From: Photobacterium sp. TLY01
GTDB lineage: Bacteria > Pseudomonadota > Gammaproteobacteria > Enterobacterales > Vibrionaceae
Assembly: GCF_021432065.1 (NCBI RefSeq)
Contig: NZ_CP090364.1
Location: 620,001 to 684,000, forward strand
DNA: 64,000 bases
Reading direction: 5' to 3'
Below, piece after piece: positions 16,962 to 29,030 of the stretch. The notes beneath the pieces are model-generated. The model worked only from the letters and a program-made list of their open reading frames with translations. It was not told the DNA's origin and did not search any database. Every line of letters starts with the position of its first letter. Positions within the stretch are counted from its first letter, which is position 1. Position numbers and translations under genes: made by a program.

Positions 16962-19379
16962 ATGGCGATGAAGAAACTGTTAGTCGCATCCCTCTTGCTT
17001 GGCAGCAGTGTGGTACATGCGGAACAATTTGTGGTGGATGATATCCGCTTTGAGGGATTACAGCGTGTAGCCTTAGGTGCTGCATTGCTGAAAACGCCTG
17101 TCAGAATTGGTGATTCGGTCGATGAGCGTGACGTCGCGGATATGATTCAGGCCTTGTTTGCTTCCGGTAACTTTGAAGATATTCAGGTTTTCCGTGAAGG
17201 CAATGCGTTGGTGGTCAAAGTCATTGAACGCCCGACCATCGCCAGCATTACGTTTTCTGGCAACAAGGCCATCAAAGACGAGCAGCTTCAGGAAAACCTG
17301 AACGCCTCTAAGATCACGGTCGGTGAAGCGCTGGATCGCACGACGCTGAGTAAGATTGAAAAGGGCCTGGAAGATTTCTACTACAGTGTGGGTAAATACA
17401 ATGCCAGCGTTAAGGCCGTTGTGACCCCATTGCCGCGAAATCGTGCGGACCTGAAATTTGTTTTTACCGAAGGCGTCTCAGCGAAAATTCAGCAAATTAA
17501 TTTCATTGGTAACAGGGTGTTTACCGATGAAGAACTGCGCGACAAATTCAATCTGCAGGCCGATGTCCCCTGGTGGAACTTTCTGGCCGATGAAAAGTAT
17601 CAGAAACAGGTCCTGGCGGGTGATCTGGAAACCCTGCGTTCTCAATACCTCAACAACGGTTACCTGAAGTACAAGCTTGAATCAACCCATGTGTCGATCT
17701 CCCCGGATAAGAAAGGGGTATACATCACCCTGAATATCAATGAAGGCCAGCAGTATACGGTCAAGGGCGTCAAATTCCGCGGTAACCTGGTTGGCGCGCA
17801 GGGCGAACTGGCCGGGCTGGTCACTTTTAAAGAGGGCGATATTTACAACGGTGCGAAAGTCACAGGGTTGGAAGAATCAATCAAACGCCGGCTTGGTGAG
17901 TTGGGCTATGCCTACCCGCAGGTGAATACCATTCCAGAGTTTGACGATGCCAACCAGCAGGTGTCCCTGCTGGTGAACGTGGAGCCAGGCAAACGTATTT
18001 ACGTGCGTAATATTGCGTTCTCTGGCAATACCTCCACCCAGGATGAAGTGCTGCGCCGCGAAATGCGTCAGATGGAAGGCAGCTGGCTGAATTCCAAGTC
18101 GATTGAACGGGGTAAAGAGCGTCTGAACCGGACCGGCTTCTTTGAATCGGTGGATGTACAGACAGTGCGTGTTCCGGGCACCGACGATCAGGTTGATGTT
18201 CAGTACAAGGTGAAAGAAGCCAACGCCGGTAACATCAACTTTGGTGTCGGCTATGGTACTGAATCCGGGGTCTCTTTCCAGGCCGGTATTCAGCAGGATA
18301 ACTTCCTGGGAACGGGGAACCGTTTCGGTATCAGCGCCATGATGAATGATTACCAGAAAAACGTCAGTGTCGAATACCGCGATCCGTATTTCACGCTGGA
18401 TGGCATCAGTCTGGGCGGTAAAGTTTACTACAACGAATTTGAAGCCTCTGACGCCAATATTTCTGACTATACCAACCAGAGTTACGGTGCCAGTCTGACC
18501 TGGGGCTTCCCGTACGATGAACTGAATTTCTTCGAATTTGGTCTGGGCTATGACCATAACAAGATCTCGAATACCGAAGAGTATTATCAGATCGAAAAAT
18601 TCAAACAAATTCATGATTTTGATGAAGCGAACACGTCTATCGAGCTGGATGATTTTGACTGGTCGGTGTCCTGGACCCGCAATAACCTGAACCGTGGCTT
18701 CTTCCCGACGGCGGGTAACCATCAGCGTGCAACCTTCCGTATGACAGTACCGGGTTCTGATGCCCAGTATTTCAAAGCACAGTATGATGTCCGCCAGTAC
18801 TTCCCGCTGACCGAAGAACAGGATTTTACGCTGTTGCTTCGCGGCCGGCTGGGCTATGGTAATGGTTATGGCACAACGGATAATGGCAGCGATCAGCTGT
18901 TGCCATTTTATGAAAACTTCTATGCAGGTGGCTTTTCGACCTTGCGAGGGTTCCGTTCCAACACGGTCGGTCCGAAAGCTGTTTACGTTGGCGGTTGTGA
19001 TACCGGCGGTAGCATAGGCGGCAACAACAGTTGTGCGACAGGTTCAGATGATGCGGCGGGTGGTAATGCTGTCGCACTGGCCAGTGTTGAGTTGATCGTC
19101 CCAACACCGTTTGCTTCTGAAGAAGCACGGAATCAGATCCGTACCAGCTTGTTTATTGATGCCGGTAACGTGTGGGACACAGAATACGATTTGAGCGGAC
19201 AGGACGGTGATTTTCTGTATGACTATTCAGATCCTTTCCTGATTCGTGCTTCATATGGTGCGGCTTTGCAGTGGATGTCGCCAATGGGACCTTTGGTCTT
19301 TTCGGTCGCAAGGCCACTGAAGAAATACGATGGTGATGACGAAGAGTTCTTTACCTTTACCATCGGACGCACATTCTAA
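16962..19379 (+). CDS. bamA: Outer membrane protein assembly factor BamA
   Basis: BamA inserts beta-barrel proteins into the outer membrane. The 805-residue protein has a signal peptide (about residues 1-20, ending VVHA), five POTRA domains to about residue 420, and a 16-strand barrel with the L6 loop [10 protein letters not shown]; the usual VRGF is LRGF here. The C-terminus ends in phenylalanine (TFTIGRTF), as an outer-membrane barrel requires. It begins [12 protein letters not shown], as in E. coli. skp follows after 19 bp. Confidence 0.98.
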   Translation: MAMKKLLVASLLLGSSVVHAEQFVVDDIRFEGLQRVALGAALLKTPVRIGDSVDERDVADMIQALFASGNFEDIQVFREGNALVVKVIERPTIASITFSGNKAIKDEQLQENLNASKITVGEALDRTTLSKIEKGLEDFYYSVGKYNASVKAVVTPLPRNRADLKFVFTEGVSAKIQQINFIGNRVFTDEELRDKFNLQADVPWWNFLADEKYQKQVLAGDLETLRSQYLNNGYLKYKLESTHVSISPDKKGVYITLNINEGQQYTVKGVKFRGNLVGAQGELAGLVTFKEGDIYNGAKVTGLEESIKRRLGELGYAYPQVNTIPEFDDANQQVSLLVNVEPGKRIYVRNIAFSGNTSTQDEVLRREMRQMEGSWLNSKSIERGKERLNRTGFFESVDVQTVRVPGTDDQVDVQYKVKEANAGNINFGVGYGTESGVSFQAGIQQDNFLGTGNRFGISAMMNDYQKNVSVEYRDPYFTLDGISLGGKVYYNEFEASDANISDYTNQSYGASLTWGFPYDELNFFEFGLGYDHNKISNTEEYYQIEKFKQIHDFDEANTSIELDDFDWSVSWTRNNLNRGFFPTAGNHQRATFRMTVPGSDAQYFKAQYDVRQYFPLTEEQDFTLLLRGRLGYGNGYGTTDNGSDQLLPFYENFYAGGFSTLRGFRSNTVGPKAVYVGGCDTGGSIGGNNSCATGSDDAAGGNAVALASVELIVPTPFASEEARNQIRTSLFIDAGNVWDTEYDLSGQDGDFLYDYSDPFLIRASYGAALQWMSPMGPLVFSVARPLKKYDGDDEEFFTFTIGRTF

Positions 19380-19398
19380 CCCATGAAGGAGAGAGCCT

Positions 19399-19908
19399 TT
19401 GAAACAGTGGATTAAAGCAGCCGGACTTAGCCTGGTCGTTCTGTCATCATCAATGTATACCCAGGCTGCAGCAGCAGCTGAGAAGGTCGGTTATGTTGCG
19501 ACAACGCAAGCGATGGCACAGTTGGCACAGCGTTACAACTTGCAGGATAAGCTGCGTAACGAGTTTCAGGGACGGGTAACCGAGTTGCGCTCGCTGGAAA
19601 CGAATATCAAATCCAAGTTGGAAAAGCTCAAACGTGATGGTCAGCTGATGAGCGCCAGCGACAAAACGAAACTGCAAAATGAGCTGCAAACCCTGGACAG
19701 TCAGTTTAAGCAGAAAGCACGTGCCCTGCAGGAAGATCAGGCGCGTCGTGCGTCGGAAGAGCAGCAAAAGCTGGCCATGAAACTGCGTACGGCGATTCAG
19801 GATGTGGCGAAACGTGAAGGCTACGACATGGTTGTTGATGGTCAGGCAATCCTGTTTGCCAACCCGAAAGATGATCTGTCTGCGAAAGTGATGTCAGCGG
19901 TGAAATAA
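19399..19908 (+). CDS. skp: Periplasmic chaperone Skp/OmpH
   Basis: Skp holds unfolded outer-membrane proteins in the periplasm and passes them to BamA, encoded just before. The 169-residue precursor has a signal peptide ending near QAAAA (residue 26-28), a short beta core (EKVGYVATTQAM), and a long charged coiled-coil arm (EFQGRVTELRSLETNIKSKL to KQKARALQEDQA) that forms the trimer tentacles. AAGGAGAG lies just before the start, which is a TTG at 19399. Confidence 0.95.
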   Translation: MKQWIKAAGLSLVVLSSSMYTQAAAAAEKVGYVATTQAMAQLAQRYNLQDKLRNEFQGRVTELRSLETNIKSKLEKLKRDGQLMSASDKTKLQNELQTLDSQFKQKARALQEDQARRASEEQQKLAMKLRTAIQDVAKREGYDMVVDGQAILFANPKDDLSAKVMSAVK

Positions 19909-20117
19909 AGGGATCTTGTTTCTCTGAATGCTGATGAGTGAGTACACCGGGAAGGGAATCATGGCCCGTCTGGTGTATTCACTGTTAGTATTCAAAATGA
20001 CATTATTATGTGAACATTGTTCAAATTGTGGGCGTTTCTGCGTTATCCCTTTGCATTGTCTCTTACTCCGCAGATAATAAGGCGCAGTACGTACAAAACG
20101 AAAGATTAAGGTAAATA

Positions 20118-21146
20118 ATGGCTGCATTGACGCTTGCTGCATTAGCAGAAAAATTAGGTGCGGAGCTGCGTGGTGACGCAGCGGCCGAAGTCACAGCAAT
20201 TGCAGGGTTGGGTCAGGCCGGCGCCGGCCAGATCACTTTCCTTTCCAGCAGTAAATACCGTCAGCATCTGCAAACGTGCAAGGCGACGGCGGTGATGTTG
20301 ACACCCGCTGATGCTGAATATTTCGACGGCAATGCACTGATCGTGAAAGACCCTTACCTGGCCTACGCTAAAGTGGCTCAATGGCTGGATTCCACCCCCG
20401 CCAGTGCTGTAGACATTGCGCCATCAGCCTATATTGCCCCTGACGCCATTCTGGGTGAGGGCGTCGCCGTTGGCCATAATGCCGTGATCGAATCCGGTGT
20501 GGTGCTGGGCGATCATGTTCAGGTGGGTCCCGGCTGTTTTGTCGGTAAAGGTGCACGCCTTGGCAGTCGCACTAAGCTATGGGCCAATGTCAGTATTTAT
20601 CACAATGTGGTGCTGGGCGACGACTGCCTGGTTCAGTCGGGGACTGTGATTGGCTCGGATGGCTTTGGCTATGCCAACGATAAAGGCCAGTGGCAGAAAA
20701 TTCCTCAATTAGGCACGGTGCGCATTGGCAACAGAGTAGAGATCGGAGCTTGTACCACGATTGATCGGGGTGCACTTGAGGATACCTTGATCGCTGATGG
20801 TGTTATCATTGATAACCAGTGCCAGATTGCCCATAACGTTTCCATTGGTGAAAATACGGCTGTTGCCGGTGCAACGGTTATGGCTGGCAGCCTGAAAGTC
20901 GGTAAACATTGTTTTATCGGCGGAGCCAGTGTGTTCAATGGCCATATGGAAATCACCGATGGCGTAACAGTGACAGGCATGGCTATGGTCATGCGACCGA
21001 TTACTGAGCCTGGCGTGTACTCATCCGGTATCCCACTACAGACTAACCGGGAATGGCGTAAAACAGCGGCACGTGTTCTGAAAATTGAAGAAATGAATAA
21101 GCGATTGAAATCTGTAGAGAAAAAACTCGAAAAAGATAACCAGTAG
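20118..21146 (+). CDS. lpxD: UDP-3-O-(3-hydroxyacyl)glucosamine N-acyltransferase
   Basis: LpxD adds the second acyl chain in lipid A synthesis. The 342-residue protein has an N-terminal uridine-binding domain ([13 protein letters not shown]) and a left-handed beta-helix of hexapeptide repeats, with the catalytic histidine region [17 protein letters not shown] and a C-terminal helix ([19 protein letters not shown]). It lies 209 bp after skp; that gap holds a hairpin and a small palindrome reported below. Confidence 0.97.
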   Translation: MAALTLAALAEKLGAELRGDAAAEVTAIAGLGQAGAGQITFLSSSKYRQHLQTCKATAVMLTPADAEYFDGNALIVKDPYLAYAKVAQWLDSTPASAVDIAPSAYIAPDAILGEGVAVGHNAVIESGVVLGDHVQVGPGCFVGKGARLGSRTKLWANVSIYHNVVLGDDCLVQSGTVIGSDGFGYANDKGQWQKIPQLGTVRIGNRVEIGACTTIDRGALEDTLIADGVIIDNQCQIAHNVSIGENTAVAGATVMAGSLKVGKHCFIGGASVFNGHMEITDGVTVTGMAMVMRPITEPGVYSSGIPLQTNREWRKTAARVLKIEEMNKRLKSVEKKLEKDNQ

Positions 21147-21251
21147 TTTTTCATTCATATTTTTGCCGCTTTCTGGCCTGCGTCACTGACCGCGTAGGCC
21201 ATTTACGTTTTTGTCCGGCGCATTATTAACTTTTTAGACAGGAATGCAGTT

Positions 21252-21707
21252 TTGACTAGCGAAAACAAAACGCTGAATATCACCGAGATCCAAGCGCTTC
21301 TTCCACACCGTTACCCTTTTCTGATGGTTGATCGTGTTGTGAACTACGAAGAAGGCAAAACACTGACAGCGATTAAAAACGTTTCCGTCAATGAGCCGCA
21401 ATTTACCGGCCACTTTCCGAAAATGCCTGTTTTTCCTGGTGTCCTGATTCTTGAAGCCATGGCACAGGCCACAGGCTTACTGGCATTTAAAACCTTTGGG
21501 GCGCCGGCAGAAAATGAACTGTATTACTTTGCCAGCATTGATAATGCGAAATTCCGTAAACCTGTTGGCCCTGGTGACCAGTTGGTGATTGAAGTGGAAT
21601 TCCTGAAAGAGCGCCGTGGTATTGCCATGTTTAATGGCATTGCGAAAGTGGACGGCGATGTTGTGTGTTCCGCTGAGTTGAAATGCGCGAGACGAGAGTT
21701 TTCATGA
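21252..21707 (+). CDS. fabZ: 3-hydroxyacyl-ACP dehydratase FabZ
   Basis: FabZ dehydrates 3-hydroxyacyl-ACP in fatty acid synthesis and competes with LpxA/LpxD for 3-hydroxymyristoyl-ACP. The 151-residue hot-dog-fold protein has [14 protein letters not shown] and the active-site helix [22 protein letters not shown] with catalytic His and Glu. The start is a TTG at 21252; the sequence aligns with E. coli FabZ from there. Its TGA overlaps the lpxA ATG (ATGA). Confidence 0.96.
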   Translation: MTSENKTLNITEIQALLPHRYPFLMVDRVVNYEEGKTLTAIKNVSVNEPQFTGHFPKMPVFPGVLILEAMAQATGLLAFKTFGAPAENELYYFASIDNAKFRKPVGPGDQLVIEVEFLKERRGIAMFNGIAKVDGDVVCSAELKCARREFS

Positions 21708-22492
21708 TTCACGAAACAGCACAAATTCACCCATCCGCGGTGATTGAAGACGGTGTGAAAATCGGTGCCAATGTCAGCGTTGGCCCTTTTACTTACATCG
21801 GCAAAGATGTCGAAATTGGCGATGGCAATGAGATCATGTCGCATGTCGTCATCAAAGGCCCGACCACCATTGGTCAGGACAATCGCATTTTTCCTTATGC
21901 CATTGTTGGTGAAGAATGCCAGGACAAGAAATACAACGGTGAGCCGACCCGCCTGGAAATTGGTGACCGCAATGTGATCCGCGAAAGCGTACAGATCCAT
22001 CGTGGCACAGTTCAGGATAAAGGCGTCACCATTGTTGGCAACGACAACCTGCTGTGTGTCAATGCGCACGTGGCGCACGATGTTGTGATTGGGAACCATA
22101 CCCATATTGGCAATAACTCGATTCTGGGTGGCCATGTCGTGGTTGGTGATTACGCTGGTGTGATGGCGCTGTCAGCCATTCATCCATTCTGTACTGTAGG
22201 CGCTTACAGCTATGTTGGTGGTTGTTCTGCCGTGGTCCAGGACGTCCCGCCTTATGTGCTGGCTCAGGGTAACCACGCCACACCGTTCGGACTGAATATA
22301 GTCGGTTTGCAGCGGAACGGTTTTGAAAAGCCAGAAATTCATGCCCTGCGCCGTGCCTATAAAGAGATTTACCGTTCAGGTAAAACTCAGGCTGAGGTGA
22401 AGCCGGTCCTGGAAGAGATGGCAAAAGACTGGCCATCGGTTGGTCTGCTGCTTGATGCACTGAACAATACCGAACGCGGAATTATTCGCTGA
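21704..22492 (+). CDS. lpxA: UDP-N-acetylglucosamine acyltransferase LpxA
   Basis: LpxA carries out the first step of lipid A synthesis. From ATG 21704 the protein is 262 residues, exactly the E. coli length, and begins [17 protein letters not shown]. It is a hexapeptide-repeat beta-helix; the catalytic histidine is in [13 protein letters not shown]. The frame is open seven codons further upstream, but 21704 overlaps the fabZ stop (ATGA) and matches the family start. lpxB follows after one base. Confidence 0.97.
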   Translation: MIHETAQIHPSAVIEDGVKIGANVSVGPFTYIGKDVEIGDGNEIMSHVVIKGPTTIGQDNRIFPYAIVGEECQDKKYNGEPTRLEIGDRNVIRESVQIHRGTVQDKGVTIVGNDNLLCVNAHVAHDVVIGNHTHIGNNSILGGHVVVGDYAGVMALSAIHPFCTVGAYSYVGGCSAVVQDVPPYVLAQGNHATPFGLNIVGLQRNGFEKPEIHALRRAYKEIYRSGKTQAEVKPVLEEMAKDWPSVGLLLDALNNTERGIIR

Positions 22493-22493
22493 T

Positions 22494-23651
22494 ATGAGTA
22501 AGCCACTTCGAATTGGAATCGTCGCCGGGGAGATCTCCGGCGATATTTTAGGGGCCGGCTTTATCGAAGCGGTCAAAGCGCGTTACCCGGATGCCGAGTT
22601 TGTCGGCGTTGCCGGTCCCCGCATGCAGGCGCTGGGATGTGAAGCCCTGTTTGATATGGAAGAGCTGGCGGTGATGGGGATTGTCGAGGTGCTCGGCCGG
22701 CTGCCTCGTCTGTTTCATATCAAAGCCGAGCTGGTGAAGTATTTTTCGGCCAATCCGCCGGATGTGTTTGTGGGCATCGATGCGCCAGATTTCAATCTGC
22801 GTCTGGAAAAAGACCTGAAAGCGCAGGGGATCAAAACTGTTCATTATGTCAGCCCGTCGGTCTGGGCCTGGCGGCAGAAGCGGATCTTCAAAATTGAAGC
22901 GGCGACCAATCTGGTTCTGGCCTTCCTGCCCTTTGAAAAAGCCTTTTACGATCAATTTAACGTCCCGTGTGAATTTATCGGTCATACCATGGCAGATGCC
23001 ATTCCGTTAGAAACCGATCAAGCCGCGGCCCGGCAAAAGCTGGGACTGGACAGCGATAAACGCTGGCTGGCGGTGCTACCCGGTAGCCGTGGCGGTGAAA
23101 TGGGGCTGCTTGCTGAGCCTTTTATTCAGACCTGCCAGTTACTGAAAGCCAAACACCCTGAACTGGGTTTTATGGTAGCACTGGTGAACGCCAAACGCCG
23201 TGAACAGTTTGAACAGGCTTGGAAGGCGACTGCGCCCGAACTGGATTTTGTCCTGGTGGATGACACCGCCCGCGATGTCATGACGGCATCAGATGCAGTG
23301 CTACTGGCTTCCGGAACCGTGGCGCTTGAATGTATGCTGGTGAAGCGCCCGATGGTGGTTGGCTATAAAGTCAAACCGCTGACAGCCTGGTTAGCCAAAC
23401 GCATGCTGAAGACCAAATATGTGTCATTGCCCAATATTCTGGCGGACAGGGAACTGGTGCCTGAACTATTGCAAGATGAGTGTGTGCCGGAAAAACTGGC
23501 TGCAGCGGTTGCACAGAGCCTGACGGCCGACAATCATGCACTGATGGCCGAATTTACCCGCTTGCACCAACTGATTCGTTGTGATGCGGATAAGCAGGCC
23601 GCCGAAGCCGTGTTGAGGCTGATCGGCAAATCATCTGGCCATAGCCTGTAA
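22494..23651 (+). CDS. lpxB: Lipid A disaccharide synthase
   Basis: LpxB joins UDP-diacylglucosamine and lipid X to the tetra-acyl disaccharide, at the inner face of the inner membrane. The 385-residue GT19 protein shows [17 protein letters not shown] at the start, [24 protein letters not shown] and the donor-binding [11 protein letters not shown] and [13 protein letters not shown] motifs. It is separated from lpxA by a single base. Confidence 0.97.
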   Translation: MSKPLRIGIVAGEISGDILGAGFIEAVKARYPDAEFVGVAGPRMQALGCEALFDMEELAVMGIVEVLGRLPRLFHIKAELVKYFSANPPDVFVGIDAPDFNLRLEKDLKAQGIKTVHYVSPSVWAWRQKRIFKIEAATNLVLAFLPFEKAFYDQFNVPCEFIGHTMADAIPLETDQAAARQKLGLDSDKRWLAVLPGSRGGEMGLLAEPFIQTCQLLKAKHPELGFMVALVNAKRREQFEQAWKATAPELDFVLVDDTARDVMTASDAVLLASGTVALECMLVKRPMVVGYKVKPLTAWLAKRMLKTKYVSLPNILADRELVPELLQDECVPEKLAAAVAQSLTADNHALMAEFTRLHQLIRCDADKQAAEAVLRLIGKSSGHSL

Positions 23652-23679
23652 TCGTAGACCGGACAGAGTGAGACACAGA

Positions 23680-24285
23680 ATGCAATACGAACCTTTTGTA
23701 TACCCGGATGCCCGATTGATCGCTGGGGTGGACGAGGTGGGCCGTGGCCCCTTGGTCGGCGCTGTCGTGACAGCCGCTGTGATTTTAGATCCGGCCAGGC
23801 CCATTGTCGGACTTGCTGACTCGAAGAAGCTGAGCGAGAAAAAGCGCCTGGCGCTGTTTGACGAAATCCAGGAAAAAGCACTGAGCTGGTCACTGGGCCG
23901 CTGTGAGCCGGAAGAAATTGACGCGCTGAATATTTTGCAGGCCACCATGGTCGCGATGCAGCGCGCGGTGGCTGGCCTGACGGTCCAGCCCGATTATGTT
24001 TTGATCGACGGTAACCGTGTGCCATCGTTACCTGTGCCGGCACAGGCCGTGGTGAAAGGGGACATGCGGGTGGCAGAAATCAGTGCGGCATCCATACTGG
24101 CCAAAGTGACCCGCGACAGGGAAATGGAAGCGCTGGATGCACTCTACCCGGCCTACGGCTTTGCCCAGCATAAAGGTTATCCGACCAAAGCCCACTTTGC
24201 TGCGCTGGAAAAACACGGCGCGATTGACCAGCACCGTAAGAGTTTTAAGCCAGTTCGAGAGCGAATTGCGCAAAATTTGAAGTAA
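23680..24285 (+). CDS. rnhB: Ribonuclease HII
   Basis: RNase HII nicks RNA-DNA hybrids at single ribonucleotides. The 201-residue protein has the DEDD residues in [25 protein letters not shown] and [17 protein letters not shown] chose ATG 23680, which gives MQYEPFVYP in line with the E. coli start; a GTG at 23668 adds four residues and is possible. It lies 28 bp after lpxB, before dnaE, the usual order. Confidence 0.96.
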   Translation: MQYEPFVYPDARLIAGVDEVGRGPLVGAVVTAAVILDPARPIVGLADSKKLSEKKRLALFDEIQEKALSWSLGRCEPEEIDALNILQATMVAMQRAVAGLTVQPDYVLIDGNRVPSLPVPAQAVVKGDMRVAEISAASILAKVTRDREMEALDALYPAYGFAQHKGYPTKAHFAALEKHGAIDQHRKSFKPVRERIAQNLK

Positions 24286-24370
24286 TGGCTTTCGGGCACT
24301 TGCGTTGACGAAAAATCATTTTAGACTCAACCCCAGTTTGTGTCTTAACCGCTGAATTGACGACATCATC

Positions 24371-27300
24371 ATGGCAGAACCACGCTTTATACACCTGCGC
24401 ATCCACAGCGACTTTTCCATGGTCGACGGCCTGAGTAAGGTCCCGCCTCTGGTCAAGAAAGTGGCAGAGCTGGGCATGCCCGCCATGGCACTGACAGATT
24501 TCACCAACCTGTGCGGCTTGGTGAAATTTTATTTTGCGGCTCATGGCGCGGGTGTGAAGCCGATTATCGGTGCGGATTTCAAAGTGCGCAGCGATGAGAA
24601 TGGCGAGGAGCTGTCTGATCTCACTGTCCTGGCGGCAGACAATGACGGCTACAAAAACCTGACCTTGCTGATCTCCCGCGCGTATCAGCGCGGTCATGTG
24701 CAACACATGCCTGTGATTGACCGCGACTGGCTGGTCGAGCAAAAACAGGGATTAATCCTGCTATCGGGCGGTAAAACCGGTGATGTCGGACAAGCCTTGC
24801 TCAAAGGTAATCAGGCGGCGGCAGAACGCTGCGTGGCCTTTTATCAGCAACATTTCCCCGACAGTTATTATCTGGAGCTGGTCCGTACCGGCCGGCCGGA
24901 TGAAGAAGCGTATCTGCATTTTGCGATTGAACTGGCCGCGCAAGCGGACTTGCCCGTAGTCGCAACCAATGATGTGCGTTTCATCAGTCCGGATCAGTTT
25001 GATGCCCATGAAATCCGTGTTTGTATTCATGATGGCTATACCCTGGTCGATCCCCGCCGTCCTAAAAATTACAGTGCTCAGCAATACCTGCGCAGTGAAG
25101 AGGAAATGTGCGAGCTGTTTGCCGACATTCCGGAAGCACTCGAAAACTCGGTAGAAATTGCCAAGCGCTGTAACGTGACGGTCCGGTTAGGAGAATATTT
25201 CCTGCCGAACTTCCCGACCGGTGACATGACGACGGAAGATTTCCTGGTTCTGAAATCGAAGGAAGGTTTGGAGCGACGTCTGGAATTCTTATTTCCCGAT
25301 GAAGAAGTGCGCAAAAACCGCCGCCCTGAATATGACGAGCGTCTGGACATTGAACTGGAAGTGATCAACCAGATGGGGTTTCCCGGTTACTTCCTGATCG
25401 TAATGGAGTTTATCCAGTGGTCGAAGGAGAACGGTGTCCCTGTCGGCCCGGGGCGTGGCTCGGGTGCGGGTTCTCTGGTTGCGTATGCGCTGGATATCAC
25501 GGATCTCGATCCGCTGGCTTTTGATTTGCTGTTCGAACGTTTCCTGAACCCGGAACGGGTATCCATGCCGGACTTTGATATCGACTTCTGTATGGATAAA
25601 CGGGATCAGGTGATCGATCACGTGGCCGAAATGTACGGCCGGGATGCGGTCTCTCAGATCATCACTTTCGGTACCATGGCGGCCAAAGCCGTGATTCGTG
25701 ATGTGGGCCGGGTGCTGGGCCACCCTTATGGCTTTGTCGATCGCATCTCCAAGATGATTCCGGCCGAGCCGGGCATGACCCTGGCAAAAGCCTTTGAGGC
25801 CGAACCTCAGCTGGGTGAAGTGTACGAGGCCGATGAAGAAGTCAAAGATCTGATCGATATGTGCCGGATACTGGAAGGGGTCACCCGAAATGCCGGTAAA
25901 CACGCCGGTGGGGTGGTGATCTCGCCGACCACAATCACGGATTTCGCGCCGCTCTATTGTGACGCCGAAGGTCATCATCCGGTCACACAGTTTGATAAGA
26001 ACGATGTCGAAACCGCGGGACTGGTGAAGTTCGACTTCCTGGGCTTGCGGACATTGACCATCATCGACTGGGCACTGGGCATGATTAACCCGCGCCTGGA
26101 AGCACAGGGTAAGTCGCCGATCAATATTGCGGCGATTCCGATGGATGATGCCAAGTCGTTTGCCATGCTGCAGCGCTCTGAATCCACCGCTGTATTCCAG
26201 CTTGAATCGCGCGGCATGAAAGATTTGATCAAGCGGCTGCAGCCAGACTGCTTTGAAGACATGATCGCTCTGGTGGCCCTGTTCCGTCCGGGGCCGCTGC
26301 AATCTGGCATGGTGGATAACTTTATCGACCGTAAGCATGGTCGTGAAGAGATCTCGTATCCCGATGCCACTTATCAGCACGAATCGCTGAAAGAGATCCT
26401 GGAGCCGACCTACGGCATTATTCTGTACCAGGAACAGGTCATGCAAATTGCCCAGGTCCTGGCCGGTTACAGCCTGGGCGGTGCGGACTTGCTACGCCGT
26501 GCCATGGGTAAGAAAAAGCCGGAAGAGATGGCCAAGCAACGAGCCACGTTTGAAAGCGGCGCCGTGAATAACGGGGTGGACGGCGAGCTGGCGATGAAGA
26601 TCTTCGACCTGGTAGAGAAATTTGCCGGTTACGGCTTCAACAAATCGCACTCGGCCGCGTACGCACTGGTCTCGTATCAGACACTTTGGCTGAAGGCGCA
26701 TTATCCGGCTGAGTTTATGGCGGCGGTCATGACGGCCGATATGGACAATACCGATAAAGTGGTCGGTCTGGTGGAAGAATGTCAGCGGATGAACCTGCAG
26801 ATGCTGCCACCGGATGTGAACAAGGGATTGTACCGCTTCACCGTGGATGAGGAAGGCGCCATTGTCTACGGCATCGGCGCGATTAAAGGGGTGGGTGAAG
26901 GCCCGATCGAAAATATTATCGCGGCACGGGAAAAAGGTGGTCATTTTAAGGACTTATTTGATTTCTGTGCCAGAATAGACACCAAGAAGGTTAATAAACG
27001 TGTCCTGGAACGCTTGATCAAAGCGGGGGCGATGGACCGGCTCGGGCCAAACCGTGCCGCCATGATGGCCACACTGGACGACGCGCTGAAAGCCGCGGGT
27101 CAGCATCATCAGGCCGAGGCATTTGGTCAGGCAGACATGTTCGGCGTCTTGACAGCGGCACCGGAAGAGGTGGAAAAAGCCTACGCCAATATTCCGGAAT
27201 GGCCGGAGAAAATCTGGCTGGAAGGAGAGCGGGACACGCTCGGTTTGTACCTGACGGGACACCCGATCAACAGCTATGTGCGTGAACTCAAGCACTATGT

Positions 27301-27850
27301 CACCTGGCGCCTGAAAGACGCCCATCCGACAGGACGGGATAAGGTCGTGACCATCGCCGGACTGGTGATTGCCGCCCGGGTGATGACAACCAAACGCGGC
27401 ACCCGGATTGGGGTGCTGACCTTAGATGACAGGTCGGGGCGCATGGAAGTCATGCTCTTCTCCGATGCTTTGGATCGATATCTCGATCTGATTGAAAAAG
27501 ACCGGATTTTGGTCGTTTCCGGACAGGTCAGCTTTGATGATTTCAATGGTGGCCTTAAAATGTCTGCACGTGAAGTCCTTGATATTTCTGAAGCTAGAGA
27601 AAAGCACCTGCGGGGTCTTGCTATCTCGCTGACGGAAGGGCAGATTGATCACACATTTTTTGAGCGTTTCAGCAAAGCGCTGGAGCCGCACCGGGCAGGT
27701 ACTGTCCCGGTAAATATTTATTATCAGCGTTCGAATGCTCGCGCTAAACTTACCCTTGGCACCGAGTGGCGGATAACGCCAAGTGATGATTTAATCACTG
27801 ATCTCAAAGTGTTACTGGGCGAGCAGCAAGTCGAATTTGAGTTTAATTAA
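24371..27850 (+). CDS. dnaE: DNA polymerase III alpha subunit
   Basis: The replicative polymerase subunit, 1159 residues against 1160 in E. coli. In order: PHP domain ([15 protein letters not shown] at the start), palm with the catalytic [19 protein letters not shown] near residue 400, thumb and fingers ([18 protein letters not shown]-like [18 protein letters not shown]), a tandem helix-hairpin-helix region, and the OB fold ([18 protein letters not shown]) near residue 1000. Its TAA overlaps an ATG that opens the accA frame, but the true accA start is further down. Confidence 0.98.
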   Translation: MAEPRFIHLRIHSDFSMVDGLSKVPPLVKKVAELGMPAMALTDFTNLCGLVKFYFAAHGAGVKPIIGADFKVRSDENGEELSDLTVLAADNDGYKNLTLLISRAYQRGHVQHMPVIDRDWLVEQKQGLILLSGGKTGDVGQALLKGNQAAAERCVAFYQQHFPDSYYLELVRTGRPDEEAYLHFAIELAAQADLPVVATNDVRFISPDQFDAHEIRVCIHDGYTLVDPRRPKNYSAQQYLRSEEEMCELFADIPEALENSVEIAKRCNVTVRLGEYFLPNFPTGDMTTEDFLVLKSKEGLERRLEFLFPDEEVRKNRRPEYDERLDIELEVINQMGFPGYFLIVMEFIQWSKENGVPVGPGRGSGAGSLVAYALDITDLDPLAFDLLFERFLNPERVSMPDFDIDFCMDKRDQVIDHVAEMYGRDAVSQIITFGTMAAKAVIRDVGRVLGHPYGFVDRISKMIPAEPGMTLAKAFEAEPQLGEVYEADEEVKDLIDMCRILEGVTRNAGKHAGGVVISPTTITDFAPLYCDAEGHHPVTQFDKNDVETAGLVKFDFLGLRTLTIIDWALGMINPRLEAQGKSPINIAAIPMDDAKSFAMLQRSESTAVFQLESRGMKDLIKRLQPDCFEDMIALVALFRPGPLQSGMVDNFIDRKHGREEISYPDATYQHESLKEILEPTYGIILYQEQVMQIAQVLAGYSLGGADLLRRAMGKKKPEEMAKQRATFESGAVNNGVDGELAMKIFDLVEKFAGYGFNKSHSAAYALVSYQTLWLKAHYPAEFMAAVMTADMDNTDKVVGLVEECQRMNLQMLPPDVNKGLYRFTVDEEGAIVYGIGAIKGVGEGPIENIIAAREKGGHFKDLFDFCARIDTKKVNKRVLERLIKAGAMDRLGPNRAAMMATLDDALKAAGQHHQAEAFGQADMFGVLTAAPEEVEKAYANIPEWPEKIWLEGERDTLGLYLTGHPINSYVRELKHYVTWRLKDAHPTGRDKVVTIAGLVIAARVMTTKRGTRIGVLTLDDRSGRMEVMLFSDALDRYLDLIEKDRILVVSGQVSFDDFNGGLKMSAREVLDISEAREKHLRGLAISLTEGQIDHTFFERFSKALEPHRAGTVPVNIYYQRSNARAKLTLGTEWRITPSDDLITDLKVLLGEQQVEFEFN

Positions 27851-27906
27851 TGAGTCCGGCACCTGTCAGACAGGTCGCTACTGATGGACAAAGGATTACA
27901 AGTGGT

Positions 27907-28866
27907 ATGAGCCTGAACTTCCTTGATTTTGAACAACCCATTGCCGAGCTAGAAGCCAAAATTGAAGCCCTGCGCGATGTATCGCACCGTGATAAATCGG
28001 CCTCGGTTGATCTGGACAAAGAAATTGCACAGCTTGAACAAAAAAGCCTGGAACTGACCAAAAAGATTTTTGGCGATCTGGGTGCCTGGCAGGTTGCACA
28101 GCTGGCCCGTCACCCGCAGCGTCCGTATACGCTGGATTATATCGAGCATATCTTTACTGAATTCGATCCGCTGGCTGGCGATCGTGCATTTGCCGATGAT
28201 AAAGCCCTGATCGGCGGGATTGCCCGTCTCGATGGTCGTCCGGTAATGGTGATTGGCCATCAGAAAGGTCGCGAGACCCGGGAGAAAGTCTTGCGTAACT
28301 TTGGTATGCCTAAACCTGAAGGCTACCGTAAAGCATTACGCCTGATGAAAATGGCTGAGCGTTTCCGCATGCCAATCATCACTTTTATTGATACCGCAGG
28401 CGCGTACCCTGGTGTGGGTGCCGAGGAGCGCGGCCAGTCTGAAGCCATTGCTATGAATCTGAAAGTCATGGCCGGTCTGAACGTGCCAGTGATCTGTAAT
28501 GTGGTCGGTGAAGGCGGTTCGGGCGGTGCACTGGCGATTGGTGTCGGTGATTGCGTGAACATGCTGCAATACTCGACCTATTCAGTGATCTCACCGGAAG
28601 GCTGTGCGTCGATTCTGTGGCGTGATTCAGATAAAGCACCACAGGCAGCTGAAGCGATGGGGATGACAGCGGATCGCCTCAAAGAGCTGGGTCTGATTGA
28701 TAACATCATTGAAGAGCCGCTTGGTGGTGCGCACCGTAATGTACCGGCGATGGCTGGACGGATCAAGCAACAGCTGCTTAATACACTGAACGATCTGGAA
28801 GCGCTGGATGAAGACAGTCTGCGTGAGCGTCGTTATCAGCGTTTGCTGAGTTACGGCTACTGCTGA
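27907..28866 (+). CDS. accA: Acetyl-CoA carboxylase carboxyltransferase subunit alpha
   Basis: AccA with AccD transfers CO2 from carboxybiotin to acetyl-CoA, the first committed step of fatty acid synthesis. From ATG 27907 the protein is 319 residues, the E. coli length, and begins [21 protein letters not shown] (27891-27895) lies upstream. An in-frame ATG at 27850 adds 19 unalignable residues and was not used. Motifs include [25 protein letters not shown] and [12 protein letters not shown]. Confidence 0.97.
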   Translation: MSLNFLDFEQPIAELEAKIEALRDVSHRDKSASVDLDKEIAQLEQKSLELTKKIFGDLGAWQVAQLARHPQRPYTLDYIEHIFTEFDPLAGDRAFADDKALIGGIARLDGRPVMVIGHQKGRETREKVLRNFGMPKPEGYRKALRLMKMAERFRMPIITFIDTAGAYPGVGAEERGQSEAIAMNLKVMAGLNVPVICNVVGEGGSGGALAIGVGDCVNMLQYSTYSVISPEGCASILWRDSDKAPQAAEAMGMTADRLKELGLIDNIIEEPLGGAHRNVPAMAGRIKQQLLNTLNDLEALDEDSLRERRYQRLLSYGYC

Positions 28867-28888
28867 TATTGACTTCCGGTTATTGATG

Positions 28889-28914
28889 AACGGGTCGCCA
28901 AAGGCGGCCCGTTT
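28889..28914 (+). terminator. Terminator after accA
   Basis: AACGGGTCGCC pairs with GGCGGCCCGTT around AAA, followed by TTTT-rich sequence (GTTTTGC). Confidence 0.8.
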
Positions 28915-29030
28915 TGCTATCTGCGGCGCGCTGTTGCTGCACGCGGACTAAAGCGGCACTAACACCTGCCCCTGCGCTGAGATAAGATAGCGCTATTGCC
29001 ACACACCACAGAGCAGAATTGCTGATATCT

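Noticed and set aside
25289..26446. A 385-codon minus-strand frame
   Set aside because: It is wholly antisense to dnaE, which has complete catalytic motifs; high-GC codon use leaves the opposite frame open by chance.
27850..27906. N-terminal extension of AccA starting at the ATG that overlaps the dnaE stop
   Set aside because: The added 19 residues do not match the family, and ATG 27907 with AAGGA gives the exact E. coli length.
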